64,000 bases of DNA from Microcoleus sp. FACHB-68 (GCF_014695715.1 NZ_JACJOT010000008.1:1054001-1118000); one strand, 5' to 3'; positions 28,775 through 37,831 are shown, counted from the stretch's first letter. Notes: generated by a model not told the origin, from the sequence alone. Program-made: numbers and translations.

Positions 28775-30568
28775 TTATCCGTAAGACTCAAACTTTAGAA
28801 TAAAAGTCGTTTGCCCGTAACTGCTTTCAACGGATATCTTAATTCCTAACTGATCAGCAAATTTTTTCACCAGTGCTAACCCTAGTCCTGTCCCCCCATG
28901 TTTCCAGGGGTCATTGTTAGGAATGCGGTAGAACTTATCAAAGATTCGATCACATTCATCTGCTGGAATTTCCACGCCAGAGTTACTGACCAAAATTTCT
29001 AAGCCGGTTGGGGTTGCTTGTGCAGATAAAGTGATGGTTTCTCCTGGAGGAGTGTATTTCCAGGCATTATGCAGGAGTTCGGTTAAAATGCGCTCTAGGT
29101 AGGAAAGATCCGTGGTTAACGGAGGTAGATTTTCAGGAATTTTGATTTCTAGTTGCTGCTGGTGATTGCGGGTACGTTCAATAAATGGTTCGGCAACATG
29201 AGGAATATAAAATTCGAGAATAACATCATCAGTGAGATTGAGCGGTTCAGTCCCTGAATCTAGGCGAGTCATATCGAGGAGATCGTTGATTAAACTAATC
29301 TCGCGCTGCCCTTCTTCTTGAAGAATTTTGAAATAGCGGTTAATTGAGCTGGAGTCACTGGCGAATACACCCAAAGGCTCTAAACTAATTTTCAGCATTT
29401 GGGTTGCCATTTTGATGCTAGACATGGGCGTCCGCAGTTCATGGGAAACGGTACTAAGAAAATCATCTTTTAGCTGATTCAGTCGTTCCAGTTCTTGTAC
29501 TTGAAGCTGAGCTGCCTGATACAAACGAGATTGACGCATGGCAATCGCGCAATGATTGGCGACTTGTTGCACTAGCCGAATTTCTAAGTTGTTAAAGCTT
29601 CCTTCTTTTTGCCGGAACAGCCACAGATCGCCTAAAATTCCTTGATCGTCATAGATGGGGCAAGCGAGACTGGCTAATTGGCTAGAACTATGAATTAACC
29701 AATCTGGGGTGATGGCGCAAAATTGAGAGGCTTCTCCTTGCAATAGGGAGGGATAAATAACTGGACGAGGAGGATTTATTTTCTGGACTTGCCCTAAAGT
29801 TGAAGTCGGAGTTTGATTGTATGTGTAAGCAATAGAAACGAGGGTTTGATCAGCATTATAAATAGCGGCATCGCAATATTCGATCCCTAACCCAACTCCC
29901 AATTCTTGCACGGCTGTTTGCAAGATTTGTCCCTCATCAAGACTGTCACGAACTTTATCAGTAATTCGTTGCAGTAATGACTCAAAACTCAGTGCTTGTT
30001 GCAGTTGAGCAGTGCGTTGCTCAACTTGCTCTTCGAGCTGAGCATTGAGTTCGAGCAGCTCTAGTTGCTTGGCTGCCAATTCTACCTGAACTTGCTCTAG
30101 TGCTGCGTTTGCTAGGTTTTGGGCATGAATGGCTGCCTCTGCGGTTTTCTTTGCCTGAAGAATTTCAGCTTCGTACTGAATACGCTGCCGCATCGGCACA
30201 AAGATGCAGTCATTGACAAAGTTCCCTGCACGTTCCCGGCGCACGGCATTCACGAGCATGGGGACATCAGTTCCCTGCTTGGATCTGACGGAGATGTAGA
30301 TCTCCTCTGCTTTGCCGTGCAGTTTTAGCAGTGGGAAGAAATGGGTCTGATAAAAGATGCGGCTGGCAAGTGGTAAAATCGATTCCATCCGCCGGCCCCG
30401 CAATGCATCGAACTCGTAACCGAGTAATTCCAGCAGGGTGGCATTGACGATCATAATGGTGCCATCATCGGTAAACGAGAGGAAACCGCAGGGTGCGGTG
30501 TTTAGCAGCTCGTCTCCGTGGCCCATCATAAACTGTTGGCAGTGCGCCTCAGGTAGCATGAGCGGCAA
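28775..30568 (-). CDS. PAS-GAF sensor histidine kinase
   Basis: A 597-residue kinase: PAS domain (about 18-130), coiled coil (about 140-190), GAF-like domain (about 195-350), HisKA with SHELRTPM and H376, and a HATPase domain with LLHNAWKYTPP, VSNSGV and HGGTGLGLAL. All catalytic boxes look intact. No membrane helix is seen, so it is soluble. The TTG start at 30568 has AAGGAG seven bases upstream, inside the preceding hydrolase gene, and overlaps it by 20 bases; the ATG at 30559 is the alternative. The overlap implies translational coupling to the RsbQ-like hydrolase. Confidence 0.88.
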   Translation of the reverse strand: MPLMLPEAHCQQFMMGHGDELLNTAPCGFLSFTDDGTIMIVNATLLELLGYEFDALRGRRMESILPLASRIFYQTHFFPLLKLHGKAEEIYISVRSKQGTDVPMLVNAVRRERAGNFVNDCIFVPMRQRIQYEAEILQAKKTAEAAIHAQNLANAALEQVQVELAAKQLELLELNAQLEEQVEQRTAQLQQALSFESLLQRITDKVRDSLDEGQILQTAVQELGVGLGIEYCDAAIYNADQTLVSIAYTYNQTPTSTLGQVQKINPPRPVIYPSLLQGEASQFCAITPDWLIHSSSQLASLACPIYDDQGILGDLWLFRQKEGSFNNLEIRLVQQVANHCAIAMRQSRLYQAAQLQVQELERLNQLKDDFLSTVSHELRTPMSSIKMATQMLKISLEPLGVFASDSSSINRYFKILQEEGQREISLINDLLDMTRLDSGTEPLNLTDDVILEFYIPHVAEPFIERTRNHQQQLEIKIPENLPPLTTDLSYLERILTELLHNAWKYTPPGETITLSAQATPTGLEILVSNSGVEIPADECDRIFDKFYRIPNNDPWKHGGTGLGLALVKKFADQLGIKISVESSYGQTTFILKFESYG

Positions 30569-31364
30569 TCAGATACTCCTTAATCAGATCGATAGTCTCC
30601 TGTGGATGGCTCATGTGTGGGCAATGTCCCGTAGCTTTCATCAGTTGCAGGGTGCTTTTAGGCAGGTGGCGGTGGAGGTATTGTCCGACCTCGATGGGAG
30701 CGAGCGTATCCTCACAGCATTGCAAGATTAGTGAGGGTGTCGTCACTTTGGGCAAATCACTGCGGTTGTCGGAGAAAAAAGTAACCTGAGCAAAGCGGCT
30801 TGCGATCACTGGATCGGTCGAGCAGAAGCTTGTTTCAAGCTCATTAGTTAGCTCTGAGTGCTCCTCATTTTTCATAATAATGGGAGCCATAATGTTTGCC
30901 CAACCCATGTAATTTTTCTCCATGATATCAAGCAGCCCCTCAATGTCTCTGCGCTCGAATCCTCCTACATAATTAGGGGGATCATTTATATAGTTGGGTG
31001 AAGGACTGACGAGTATGAGTTGATCAAAGTAATTAGGGGATTCTATGGATGACAAGATGCCAATGGCGCTACTGACGGAATGCCCGACGAAAATCACGTC
31101 TGTTAAATTTAATGCTTTGCAAATATCAAGGACATCCTGAGAATAACCGTTGAGATCGCTGTAGCGCTCAGCATTATAAGCGAGAAGATCCGATTTCCCA
31201 GACCCTACATAGTCGAATAGGATAATTTGGTAGTCGTTCTCAAAGGCCGGCGTTACGAAACGCCACATATTCTGGTCACAACCGAACCCATGTGCAAACA
31301 GCATGGGCTGTGACCCTTGCCCGAACATTGTCACGTTGTTCCGTACCAGAATGTTTTGAGCCAT
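30549..31364 (-). CDS. RsbQ-like alpha/beta hydrolase
   Basis: A 271-residue alpha/beta hydrolase. The nucleophile is S96 (GHSVS), the acid D219 (EDTLAP) and the base H247 (GHCPHM), the same numbers as in Bacillus RsbQ; plant D14/KAI2 receptors have nearly the same spacing. Oxyanion region is FAHGFGCDQNMW. RsbQ works with the PAS domain of RsbP to signal energy stress, probably by making a small ligand. Here the overlapping partner is a PAS histidine kinase. The ATG at 31364 has GAGGAG five bases upstream. Confidence 0.87.
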   Translation of the reverse strand: MAQNILVRNNVTMFGQGSQPMLFAHGFGCDQNMWRFVTPAFENDYQIILFDYVGSGKSDLLAYNAERYSDLNGYSQDVLDICKALNLTDVIFVGHSVSSAIGILSSIESPNYFDQLILVSPSPNYINDPPNYVGGFERRDIEGLLDIMEKNYMGWANIMAPIIMKNEEHSELTNELETSFCSTDPVIASRFAQVTFFSDNRSDLPKVTTPSLILQCCEDTLAPIEVGQYLHRHLPKSTLQLMKATGHCPHMSHPQETIDLIKEYLIAAHAT

Positions 31365-31744
31365 TTTACTCCTCAATGAGTAAAGTATTTTACTGACTTT
31401 AACTAATCTTCTCAGAGTTTAGCTATTTAATTAAACTCAGTTAAATTAAATAATAACTTTTATTTTTTAAAAATAGTTAATTGCTGATAGAAAACTTGCA
31501 TATCTTTTGTAAAGATTAGTACAAAGAAGTCTGTAATTTCCGAATAAAGTAGGCTCAGCTTCTATTATGTAAAGTTATTCAAATATTGTGAGCGTCAGTT
31601 ACTCAGCCGGCACGCAACATCTTTTAAAGAATTGTTAGGAATTTCTGTAATTTAGAGGGGAAAAGGGGGAAGCGAGTTCGCCCTTTTCCGGGAAAGTTAG
31701 GAGGAATTAACCAGTCGTGCCGGCCTCAACAATTTAACAATCGC
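31365..31744. other. Intergenic region upstream of the hydrolase-kinase pair
   Basis: About 380 bases, strongly AT-rich at 31410-31480, lying between the carotenoid oxygenase stop and the RsbQ-like start. It presumably holds the promoter of the hydrolase-kinase unit. No specific site is recognised. Confidence 0.4.
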
Positions 31745-33211
31745 TCAGGCTGGGTTCCAAGTGCCGTGAAATCCCATCGGCACAACGCTGGGTAAAGCCA
31801 ACCGGCACACCGGCGGCGCATCTAGCTGATCGGCATCAAAAATCCAAACTTCGCTGCTGTTGCGTTCGCCATCAAACACGACTGTGATGATCCAACCGCG
31901 ATCTGGATTTTCTGCATCCGCACAATAGAGAGGTTCGGTTGGGTAGCGGTTATCTCCTAAATCAGCCTCTGTGAGGGTGCCGGTGTGATAGTCGAAGCGA
32001 GCGATCGCGCCATAGAGTTCTGGGCCAATATCAACGCCTTGCCGGTGGAGGGTTAGATAAGTAAAGCGCGACGCTTGGCCCATTTCGGCGGGGGCGACCG
32101 TGGGAAACTCGCAACTACGATCAACCACTTCTTGCTGTTGAGTGATTTGACCCGATTGCGGATCGAGACGAAGTTGCCATAGTGTCGCCTTAGCAGCCGT
32201 TTCTACATGGCCGGTTGCCACTTGCTTAAGCCGGTGATTGGTCTGAAAATCTTCGTAGCGGGCAAGATCCACCACCACAGATCCACCGGCATCGACATAG
32301 CCATTACCGAAGTGCCACTGATACCAGGGTTCCGCTTCACTGCGACTGACCACTTCCAAGGTGTTGCGATCAATGACTAAAATCTGGGTTCCTTTTTCTG
32401 GATGCCAAGCAAGTGCGTCGCTGTAGCTTTTTTGCTGAAACAGCACCGGCAGGGGGTTGAGGCGCACCGGCGGGATGAAAAAGACTAAATAGTTGCCGGC
32501 GAGAACAAAATCATGAAGTAGGGGCACGCCATCCAGGGTGATACTGTTTTGTTGCACCAGCTTGCCGGCGCTATTTGATCGGTAAACGTGCAAGACGGCA
32601 TTTTTCCCAGGCGCTACGCCAAAATTATAAATCTCGCCGGTTTCGGGGTCACGTTTCGGGTGGGCGGAGTAGTTCCAAGCGGTTTTTAACCCCTCTAAAT
32701 CATCCAGTCCAACGGTTTCTAGGGTTTGCAGATCCAGTTGGTGGGGGTGCCCGCCTTCCCAAAGGGCTAGCAGCTTGTCGGGTAACGCCAGTACAGAGGT
32801 ATTCGCCGCATTTTTTACGGCTTTCGTCAACCGTCGCCAAATTGGCCCTGTTCCTGTCATGCCATAGCCGCCGTAAAGAAGTTTGCCGGCTGCTTCCTCG
32901 TCTTGGTAGCCGGTGGTTTTCACGTAGCGGTAAAGTCCGGTAGCCGTTCCCTCTTGTCCCTTTTGGTTAAAATGAACCGCTAAAATTGCCCCATCGCCAT
33001 CAAACCAATGGCCCATGCGCTGTCCGCCGCGTTCTAAGCGTCCTGGGCCATTGCGGTAGAGGGAACCGCGTAAACCGGCAGGCAGTTTGCCGGCAAGAAT
33101 TGGCAGGGGTGTGGGGTCAAATTCCGCTGCCGGTGGCATGATTGCTTTTGCCCAAGTCAGGGCCGGTTTCACATCTGTTTTTAAGGGCGTTGTGGAAATA
33201 TTGCGAACCAT
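31745..33211 (-). CDS. Carotenoid oxygenase (apocarotenoid-15,15'-oxygenase type)
   Basis: A 488-residue protein, close to the length of Synechocystis ACO. The four iron-binding histidines are visible: H184 (YSAHPKRD), H233 (LLHDFVL), H300 (QWHFGNGY) and H482 (GFHGTW). Family landmarks LYRNGPGRLERGG and HWFDGDGAILAV occur near residues 50-75. These non-haem iron enzymes cleave carotenoids or apocarotenals, for example to retinal. AGGAG lies upstream of the ATG at 33211; a longer frame from 33271 lacks support. Confidence 0.93.
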   Translation of the reverse strand: MVRNISTTPLKTDVKPALTWAKAIMPPAAEFDPTPLPILAGKLPAGLRGSLYRNGPGRLERGGQRMGHWFDGDGAILAVHFNQKGQEGTATGLYRYVKTTGYQDEEAAGKLLYGGYGMTGTGPIWRRLTKAVKNAANTSVLALPDKLLALWEGGHPHQLDLQTLETVGLDDLEGLKTAWNYSAHPKRDPETGEIYNFGVAPGKNAVLHVYRSNSAGKLVQQNSITLDGVPLLHDFVLAGNYLVFFIPPVRLNPLPVLFQQKSYSDALAWHPEKGTQILVIDRNTLEVVSRSEAEPWYQWHFGNGYVDAGGSVVVDLARYEDFQTNHRLKQVATGHVETAAKATLWQLRLDPQSGQITQQQEVVDRSCEFPTVAPAEMGQASRFTYLTLHRQGVDIGPELYGAIARFDYHTGTLTEADLGDNRYPTEPLYCADAENPDRGWIITVVFDGERNSSEVWIFDADQLDAPPVCRLALPSVVPMGFHGTWNPA

Positions 33212-33403
33212 TGGTGAATTCTCCTGTTTTAGCTGTGGGCTTCTAAATGCACTTATTCTTTGTTTTGTCAAGTTAAATTTGTGAGCAAACCCTCGGTTGC
33301 CGTGATGACCACAGCCTTGCTTGCCAGTGCCGGTGAATAAAGCTTTTTGGTGCCAGACTTCATCTGCAAATTTTGGCTAAGGCAATCAATTGCCAGACTG
33401 TTT

Positions 33404-33418
33404 GGGGTGAAGCACCCC
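33404..33418. repeat. Small hairpin GGGGTG/CACCCC
   Basis: A perfect 6-bp stem with a 3-base loop in the divergent gap between the carotenoid oxygenase and the DprA-like gene. It could act in the leader of the latter. Confidence 0.4.
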
Positions 33419-33509
33419 CTAGTTCCCATTTTGCTGTGAGAATTTGAGCCATGCCACACCTTCTGTCTGCTACAATGTCGTGGTTGTTCTGTTCAGCGTT
33501 ATAGCGTCT

Positions 33510-34013
33510 TTGAGTCAATCGATAGACATCCCCAAGATAGATACACTGGCGCAAGAACTAGCGACGATCCAGCAAACCGGCGCTAAGCGGATTGCCCTTT
33601 TAGGATCGCGCCATGTTCCCATTACCCACCAGCACCTGATTGAGATGATGAGTTACGCCTTGGTTTTATCCGGCAACCGTCTCATCACCTCTGGTGCCAC
33701 CGGCACGAATGCAGCGGCGATCCGAGGAGCAATGCGGGCTGATCCCAACTTGCTAACGGTAATCTTGCCGCAAAGCTTGGCTCGTCAGCCAGCCGAGTCT
33801 CGCGAACCCCTTGAGCACGTGATGCACTTAGTCGAAAATCCTGGTAACGACACGCTGTCGCTTGCAGAAGCAAGTGCTTTGTGCAACCAAGAGATTGTTT
33901 CTCGCTGCCAGCAGTTAATCTGCTTTGCATTTCACGACAGCCACACGCTGTTACAGACGTGTCAAGAAGCCGAGGAACAACGGCGAGTTGTGACTCTGTT
34001 TTACTTTGATTAA
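33510..34013 (+). CDS. DprA-like Rossmann-fold protein ("DNA recombination-mediator protein A" family)
   Basis: A 167-residue protein highly conserved in cyanobacteria under the name DNA recombination-mediator protein A. Motifs include RIALLGSRHVPITHQHLIEM, LITSGATGTNAAAIRGAM and LICFAFHDSHTLLQTC. These match a short DprA/LOG-like nucleotide-binding fold, but the full DprA DNA-binding core is missing, so a recombination role is only by name. The family start is MSQSIDIP, here a TTG at 33510; an upstream TTG at 33444 would add 22 untypical residues. Confidence 0.8.
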   Translation: MSQSIDIPKIDTLAQELATIQQTGAKRIALLGSRHVPITHQHLIEMMSYALVLSGNRLITSGATGTNAAAIRGAMRADPNLLTVILPQSLARQPAESREPLEHVMHLVENPGNDTLSLAEASALCNQEIVSRCQQLICFAFHDSHTLLQTCQEAEEQRRVVTLFYFD

Positions 34014-34022
34014 CGAGTTCTC

Positions 34023-34445
34023 ATGCAATTACCTGTGTCTGCCATTCTGCTAGATTGCATTGCGGCGGCAGCTGCTTTGATTTATTTTCCATTCCTGGTG
34101 GTGGGTTATGCTCGCCTTCAGGTGGGGATGGACATAGCAGCGCCCCGCGCTATGTTTGATAAACTGCCGGCATACGGTCAAAGAGCAACTTGGGCGCACC
34201 AAAACTCATTTGAAACGTTTATGGTGTTTGCGGCAGCTGCACTGATGGCTTATGTGACGGGTCAGAATTCTACTTTGGCTGCCGGTGCGGCGATCGCATT
34301 TGTGGTAGCGAGGTTGCTGCACTCGGTTTTTTATATTTTGAATGTGCCTTTGGCGAGATCGCTGATGTTTGGCATTGGCTCTCTTTCAACGCTCACATTA
34401 TTTGCTCTCAGTTTACTGGCTGTTAACAATTCTGTGGCGCTTTGA
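34023..34445 (+). CDS. MAPEG family membrane protein
   Basis: A 140-residue protein with four hydrophobic helices. The MAPEG pattern is visible: GYARLQVGMDIAAPRAMFDK, then RATWAHQNSFETFMVF and ARLLHSVFYILNVPLARS. MAPEG enzymes are membrane glutathione-dependent transferases/peroxidases; this bacterial branch is uncharacterised. It begins 9 bases after the DprA-like stop and is probably cotranscribed. Confidence 0.87.
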   Translation: MQLPVSAILLDCIAAAAALIYFPFLVVGYARLQVGMDIAAPRAMFDKLPAYGQRATWAHQNSFETFMVFAAAALMAYVTGQNSTLAAGAAIAFVVARLLHSVFYILNVPLARSLMFGIGSLSTLTLFALSLLAVNNSVAL

Positions 34446-34536
34446 AGCGATGGGTGTTGTTTAAGGCACTTTTCACTTTTTTTTCGATGCGCTAAGAGCG
34501 CCGGCGAGGCGAACACTCTTCACTTTTTACTTTGTT

Positions 34537-35028
34537 ATGGCTTCTACTTATTCATTTGATATTGTCAGCGATTTTGACCGGCAGGAATTGGTGAATGCGG
34601 TTGACCAAACTGAACGGGAAATCAAGAGCCGGTATGATCTCAAAGATACGAACACCAGCCTAGAATTAGGCACTGAGTCGATTATCGTTAATACAGATAG
34701 TGAATTCACCCTAGAAGCGGTTCACGGTGTTTTACAAACAAAAGCTGTTAAGCGTAATTTGTCGTTAAAAATCTTTGATTACGGCAAGGTTGATTCAGCT
34801 AGCGGCAACCGAGTTCGTCAAGAAATTAAGCTACAAAAGGGCATTAGCCAAGAAATCGCCAAGCAAATTAGCAAATTAATCCGCGACGAATTTAAAAAAA
34901 TTCAAGCCTCAATTCAAGGCGATGTTGTGCGGGTTTCTGCTAAATCTAAAGATGAGTTGCAAGAGGTGATTCAACGCCTCAAGCAAGAAGATTTGCCGGT
35001 GGCTTTGCAATTTACCAATTATCGGTAA
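34537..35028 (+). CDS. YajQ family nucleotide-binding protein
   Basis: A 163-residue protein of full family length. It has the typical start [30 protein letters not shown] and [20 protein letters not shown]. YajQ proteins have two RNA-recognition-like domains; some bind cyclic di-GMP and regulate transcription. Function in cyanobacteria is not established. Confidence 0.95.
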   Translation: MASTYSFDIVSDFDRQELVNAVDQTEREIKSRYDLKDTNTSLELGTESIIVNTDSEFTLEAVHGVLQTKAVKRNLSLKIFDYGKVDSASGNRVRQEIKLQKGISQEIAKQISKLIRDEFKKIQASIQGDVVRVSAKSKDELQEVIQRLKQEDLPVALQFTNYR

Positions 35029-35070
35029 TATTGCTTTAACCGAAATATGTATTATGTCTGTAGGGGCGAA

Positions 35071-35121
35071 GCATCCGCGCACAAAATATTGTGGGTGACG
35101 AAAATATGTAAACGCGGATGC
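35071..35121. repeat. Inverted repeat GCATCCGCG/CGCGGATGC
   Basis: Perfect 9-bp arms at 35071-35079 and 35113-35121 around a 33-base AT-rich loop, preceded by TAGGGGCGAA. This belongs to a family of dispersed palindromes (GGGGCGAAGCAT...) frequent in cyanobacteria. It sits just before the DUF202 gene. Confidence 0.65.
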
Positions 35122-35161
35122 TATGCCTAATGCCGGCTTGTGTTAATTTGGTATCATTTTT

Positions 35162-35662
35162 GTGAGCGATCAACAAAGAGAAAATGTGCCGAAAATTGAC
35201 CGGCAACGAGAGCATCAAGCGAATGAAAGAACCTTTCTTGCTTGGCTGAGGACTTCAATTGCATTGATTGGGTTTGGCTTTGCAATTTCACGATTTGGCT
35301 TATTTTTAAGGCAACTGCAAATTAGTATCACCGGCAAGGCGATTGTTACCCATTCTTTCCTTAGTTCTGAGACGCTTGGTATCGGCTTATCCATTATCGG
35401 AATTATTTTAATAGCATTAGCTGCATGGCGTTACAATCGAGTTTTCTGGCAAATAGAACGTGCTGACTATAAACCAAATCGCCTCCTCGTTTGGATAACT
35501 GCCACAATTGTCATGATTTTCGGTGCCATGAGTATTCCGGTCGTTTTATGGAGACAGCCGGTTTCTCCGAGTTCGCCTTCTCCTAAACGCAGTAATGTTA
35601 GATATAGAGAATTTACGGTTCGCCGGCTGCCTCCTGGATATGATTGGCACAAGAAGCAGTAG
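35162..35662 (+). CDS. DUF202 (YidH family) membrane protein
   Basis: A 166-residue protein with the DUF202 signature ANERTFLAWLRTSIALIGFG and three membrane helices (about 32-52, 72-95, 110-130), then a Ser/Pro/Arg-rich tail of about 35 residues. Function unknown. The start is GTG (GTGAGCGATCAA) at the edge of the preceding palindrome. Confidence 0.85.
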   Translation: MSDQQRENVPKIDRQREHQANERTFLAWLRTSIALIGFGFAISRFGLFLRQLQISITGKAIVTHSFLSSETLGIGLSIIGIILIALAAWRYNRVFWQIERADYKPNRLLVWITATIVMIFGAMSIPVVLWRQPVSPSSPSPKRSNVRYREFTVRRLPPGYDWHKKQ

Positions 35663-35902
35663 AAGAATAGATTGCTTATAAAAGCTGTGGTTTTTAATTA
35701 TAACTACAGATAAACACAGAGGGTTTACAAGGATATTTGGCTTTTGCCGGTGGTTTAATTGTTGAGAGAAGAAATGGGGAGAAGAGGAGGCAGGTTTAGA
35801 TAATTTGTTATAATAAAATTCTGCAAAGGTTACTCAGATTTTAAAGCGCGACGGGCTAATTTTGCATAAGTTTTCACAGTTTCATAAGGCATTTCTAAAT
35901 CA

Positions 35903-36724
35903 TCAGTATGGCGCAAATTTTCCCAATGTGTAAAATAGGCGCTCAAATTCAGAATGCGCGGTTGCCTCCCGCACTAAACGATATTCTACCGAGCCGGTGA
36001 ACCCTGTTACCATTCCTTTTTTGCCGGCAGCCACCTTTGCAGACTCTAGCTTGTGGCGAGTGATCAGCACTTTCTCATCCACCCACTCTAAAAACGCCTC
36101 CTGATCAACCGGCATTTGGGAAAAGTCATTCCAGCGACGCGAATAACTGTGAAATACATTAACCGGCCAAGGTAAAGGCAAATGATAGCCTTTGCGGCGA
36201 AAACTTGTTGGCGAAGTAAAACTCAAGCTGATAGATGCCGGTGAAGGAAAATCTGCCTCATAAAGCGCTTGATAAGTAGTAGGAGGTAATGCAATTTCAC
36301 AGGAGCGAATCTCTAACGGCGCATTGCGTAATTCTACCTCTGCCGGCAAGTGTTTTCTCCACTCAATCATCCACGCCACTACTCGTGATGAAAGCGCCGT
36401 TACATACCACCGATAAGTTTCATCTTCGTGCAATTGAAACTCTTTACCAGAAGTTAACAACGAACCTTCTAAACCCGAAATTGTAAAAGGTTTCTCCGAT
36501 TCTCCATCATGCAAATAAGCTGAAAGTTCTGGGTCAGTTTGACGCACTTGATCGAGAAACCAAGCGTGTAACCCTATTGTATATTGAGCATAAAGATAAT
36601 CTGCTGCACGGGGATTTAATTCAAATATCAACCCCACCAGTTCAGTATCAGCCGGCCAGTCAAGCATTGGTTGAGATGGAGCGTCAGATTTACGTTTTTT
36701 CGTGCGAGGAGTTGGTTTCACCAT
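35903..36724 (-). CDS. cas6: Cas6 CRISPR endoribonuclease, C-terminally truncated
   Basis: A 273-residue Cas6. The first ferredoxin-like domain starts ELVGLIFELNPRAADYLYAQ with the likely catalytic histidine in GLHAWFLDQV; then HDGESEKPFTIS, YHLPLPWPVNVFHS, RRWNDF and GFTGSVEYRL. Cas6 cuts CRISPR precursor RNA within the repeat. It stops at GKFAPY, exactly where the conserved glycine-rich loop (GxGxxxxxGxG) should follow, so it has lost its C-terminus. No other cas gene is present. A one-spacer array begins 72 bases upstream of the ATG chosen here; a TTG at 36751 is an alternative. Confidence 0.82.
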   Translation of the reverse strand: MVKPTPRTKKRKSDAPSQPMLDWPADTELVGLIFELNPRAADYLYAQYTIGLHAWFLDQVRQTDPELSAYLHDGESEKPFTISGLEGSLLTSGKEFQLHEDETYRWYVTALSSRVVAWMIEWRKHLPAEVELRNAPLEIRSCEIALPPTTYQALYEADFPSPASISLSFTSPTSFRRKGYHLPLPWPVNVFHSYSRRWNDFSQMPVDQEAFLEWVDEKVLITRHKLESAKVAAGKKGMVTGFTGSVEYRLVREATAHSEFERLFYTLGKFAPY

Positions 36725-36796
36725 AGCCGGCTCACTAAAAAATAGTAGCAATTACAAAAGTTGCTATGAACTTGTCAATGGAAAGATTATGAGGAT

Positions 36797-36911
36797 AACA
36801 CCCATAACAGAATCCCCGTCAATCGGACTGAAATCATCGTTGTCTGGTGCAGATACGCGTCAGTCAAGTCAGCACTTTCAACTAAGAAAATCCCCGCAAG
36901 GGGAGTGAAAC
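36797..36911 (+). CRISPR. Relic CRISPR array: two repeats, one spacer
   Basis: The intact 37-base repeat is 36875-36911; it starts CTTTCAAC, ends GAAAC and has the core palindrome TCCCCGCAAGGGGA. A decayed copy is at about 36797-36834, keeping ATCCCCG, GGACTGAAA and scattered 5' matches. The 40-base spacer at 36835-36874 has a normal length for cyanobacterial type I-D/III arrays. By analogy with similar repeats ending in CTGAAAC, crRNA would read on the + strand. Confidence 0.72.
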
Positions 36912-37065
36912 TTGAAGTAATAATTTTAAACAACATCCTGCTGTTGGGTGAACCGGCAGGCTTACTTCTAATCACCCATTTGAATGCATCGGACAGATGA
37001 GGTGTGAAGAGGCCGGCAGCCCTATCTTGGGAAATGTAGACACTTAACTTAAAGGAAGATTCATT

Positions 37066-37554
37066 ATGTTATCTACCAACCTAGACAATTCTGTTAAAGC
37101 CTATGTCAGTAAGCCCCAATTGCAACTCGGATCTCAAGGCGCTGCCGTAATGGAATTGCAAAAGCTATTAAAGCGCTGGGGAGTCTACCGGCAAACCAAT
37201 ACCGGCATATTTGATAAATCAGTGGAATTTGCCGTCAAAATGTTTCAATTTAGCGTTTTTCTCCCAGAGGATGGCATGGTCGGCCCTCTTACCTGGCAAG
37301 CACTGGCCACCGGCACCCCAGTTAATATGCCGATGCTGGAACAAGGTTGTTCAGGTCAGGCTGTCAGAACCGTGCAGCAGGTTCTCTGGTTGACGGGTTA
37401 CTATAACGGCGTCATTGATGGAAACTTTGGGTTCCTGACCCACAAGGCTGTCTGCGTCTTCCAAAAAACCTTTGGTCTAGCAGCCGATGGCATTGTCGGT
37501 CAGCAGACTTGGAATGCGCTCAGCCAAGTTCCCCGTGGCTACAACCCGAATTGA
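37066..37554 (+). CDS. Peptidoglycan-binding (PG_binding_1) protein
   Basis: A 162-residue protein with two PG_binding_1 domains (about 18-80 and 88-155): GAAVMELQKLLKRWGVY then GIFDKSVEFAVKMFQ, and GQAVRTVQQVLWLTGYY then GNFGFLTHKAVCVFQ, each closing with DG(M/I)VG and TW. No catalytic domain or signal peptide is seen. AAGGAAG precedes the ATG. Likely a cell-wall-binding protein. Confidence 0.88.
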   Translation: MLSTNLDNSVKAYVSKPQLQLGSQGAAVMELQKLLKRWGVYRQTNTGIFDKSVEFAVKMFQFSVFLPEDGMVGPLTWQALATGTPVNMPMLEQGCSGQAVRTVQQVLWLTGYYNGVIDGNFGFLTHKAVCVFQKTFGLAADGIVGQQTWNALSQVPRGYNPN

Positions 37555-37556
37555 GG

Positions 37557-37720
37557 GGGATTGGGGATTGGGCATGGGGCATTGGGCATGGGGCAAGGCT
37601 GCGCCAACCTAAAGGTAGGGGCATTGGGGATTGGGCATTGGGGATTGGGTACTGAAACACTCACTACTCTCCGACTCTCCCACTCAAGACTCAGGACTCA
37701 GGACTCAGGACTCAGGACTC
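37557..37720. repeat. STRR heptad arrays upstream of psaD
   Basis: Two heptad families. GGGGATT/GGGCATG/GGGCATT units fill 37557-37597 and 37617-37652. ACTCAGG units fill 37682-37720 (ACTCAAG, four ACTCAGG, then ACTC). They lie between the peptidoglycan-binding gene and psaD. Confidence 0.9.
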
Positions 37721-37831
37721 TCCTTACCTAAAGAACTGTAACAGTTCGTGACCAAGTTTATAGATAGGGGGAGTCTCGGTGATACGATTCCATAAAAATT
37801 GCCTGAAACATTAAGTAAGAGAGAGTCATTC

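Noticed and set aside
33268-33554. Overlapping short minus-strand frames upstream of the DprA-like gene
   Set aside because: They cover the promoter/leader of a real gene, overlap each other in different frames and have no homology I can name.
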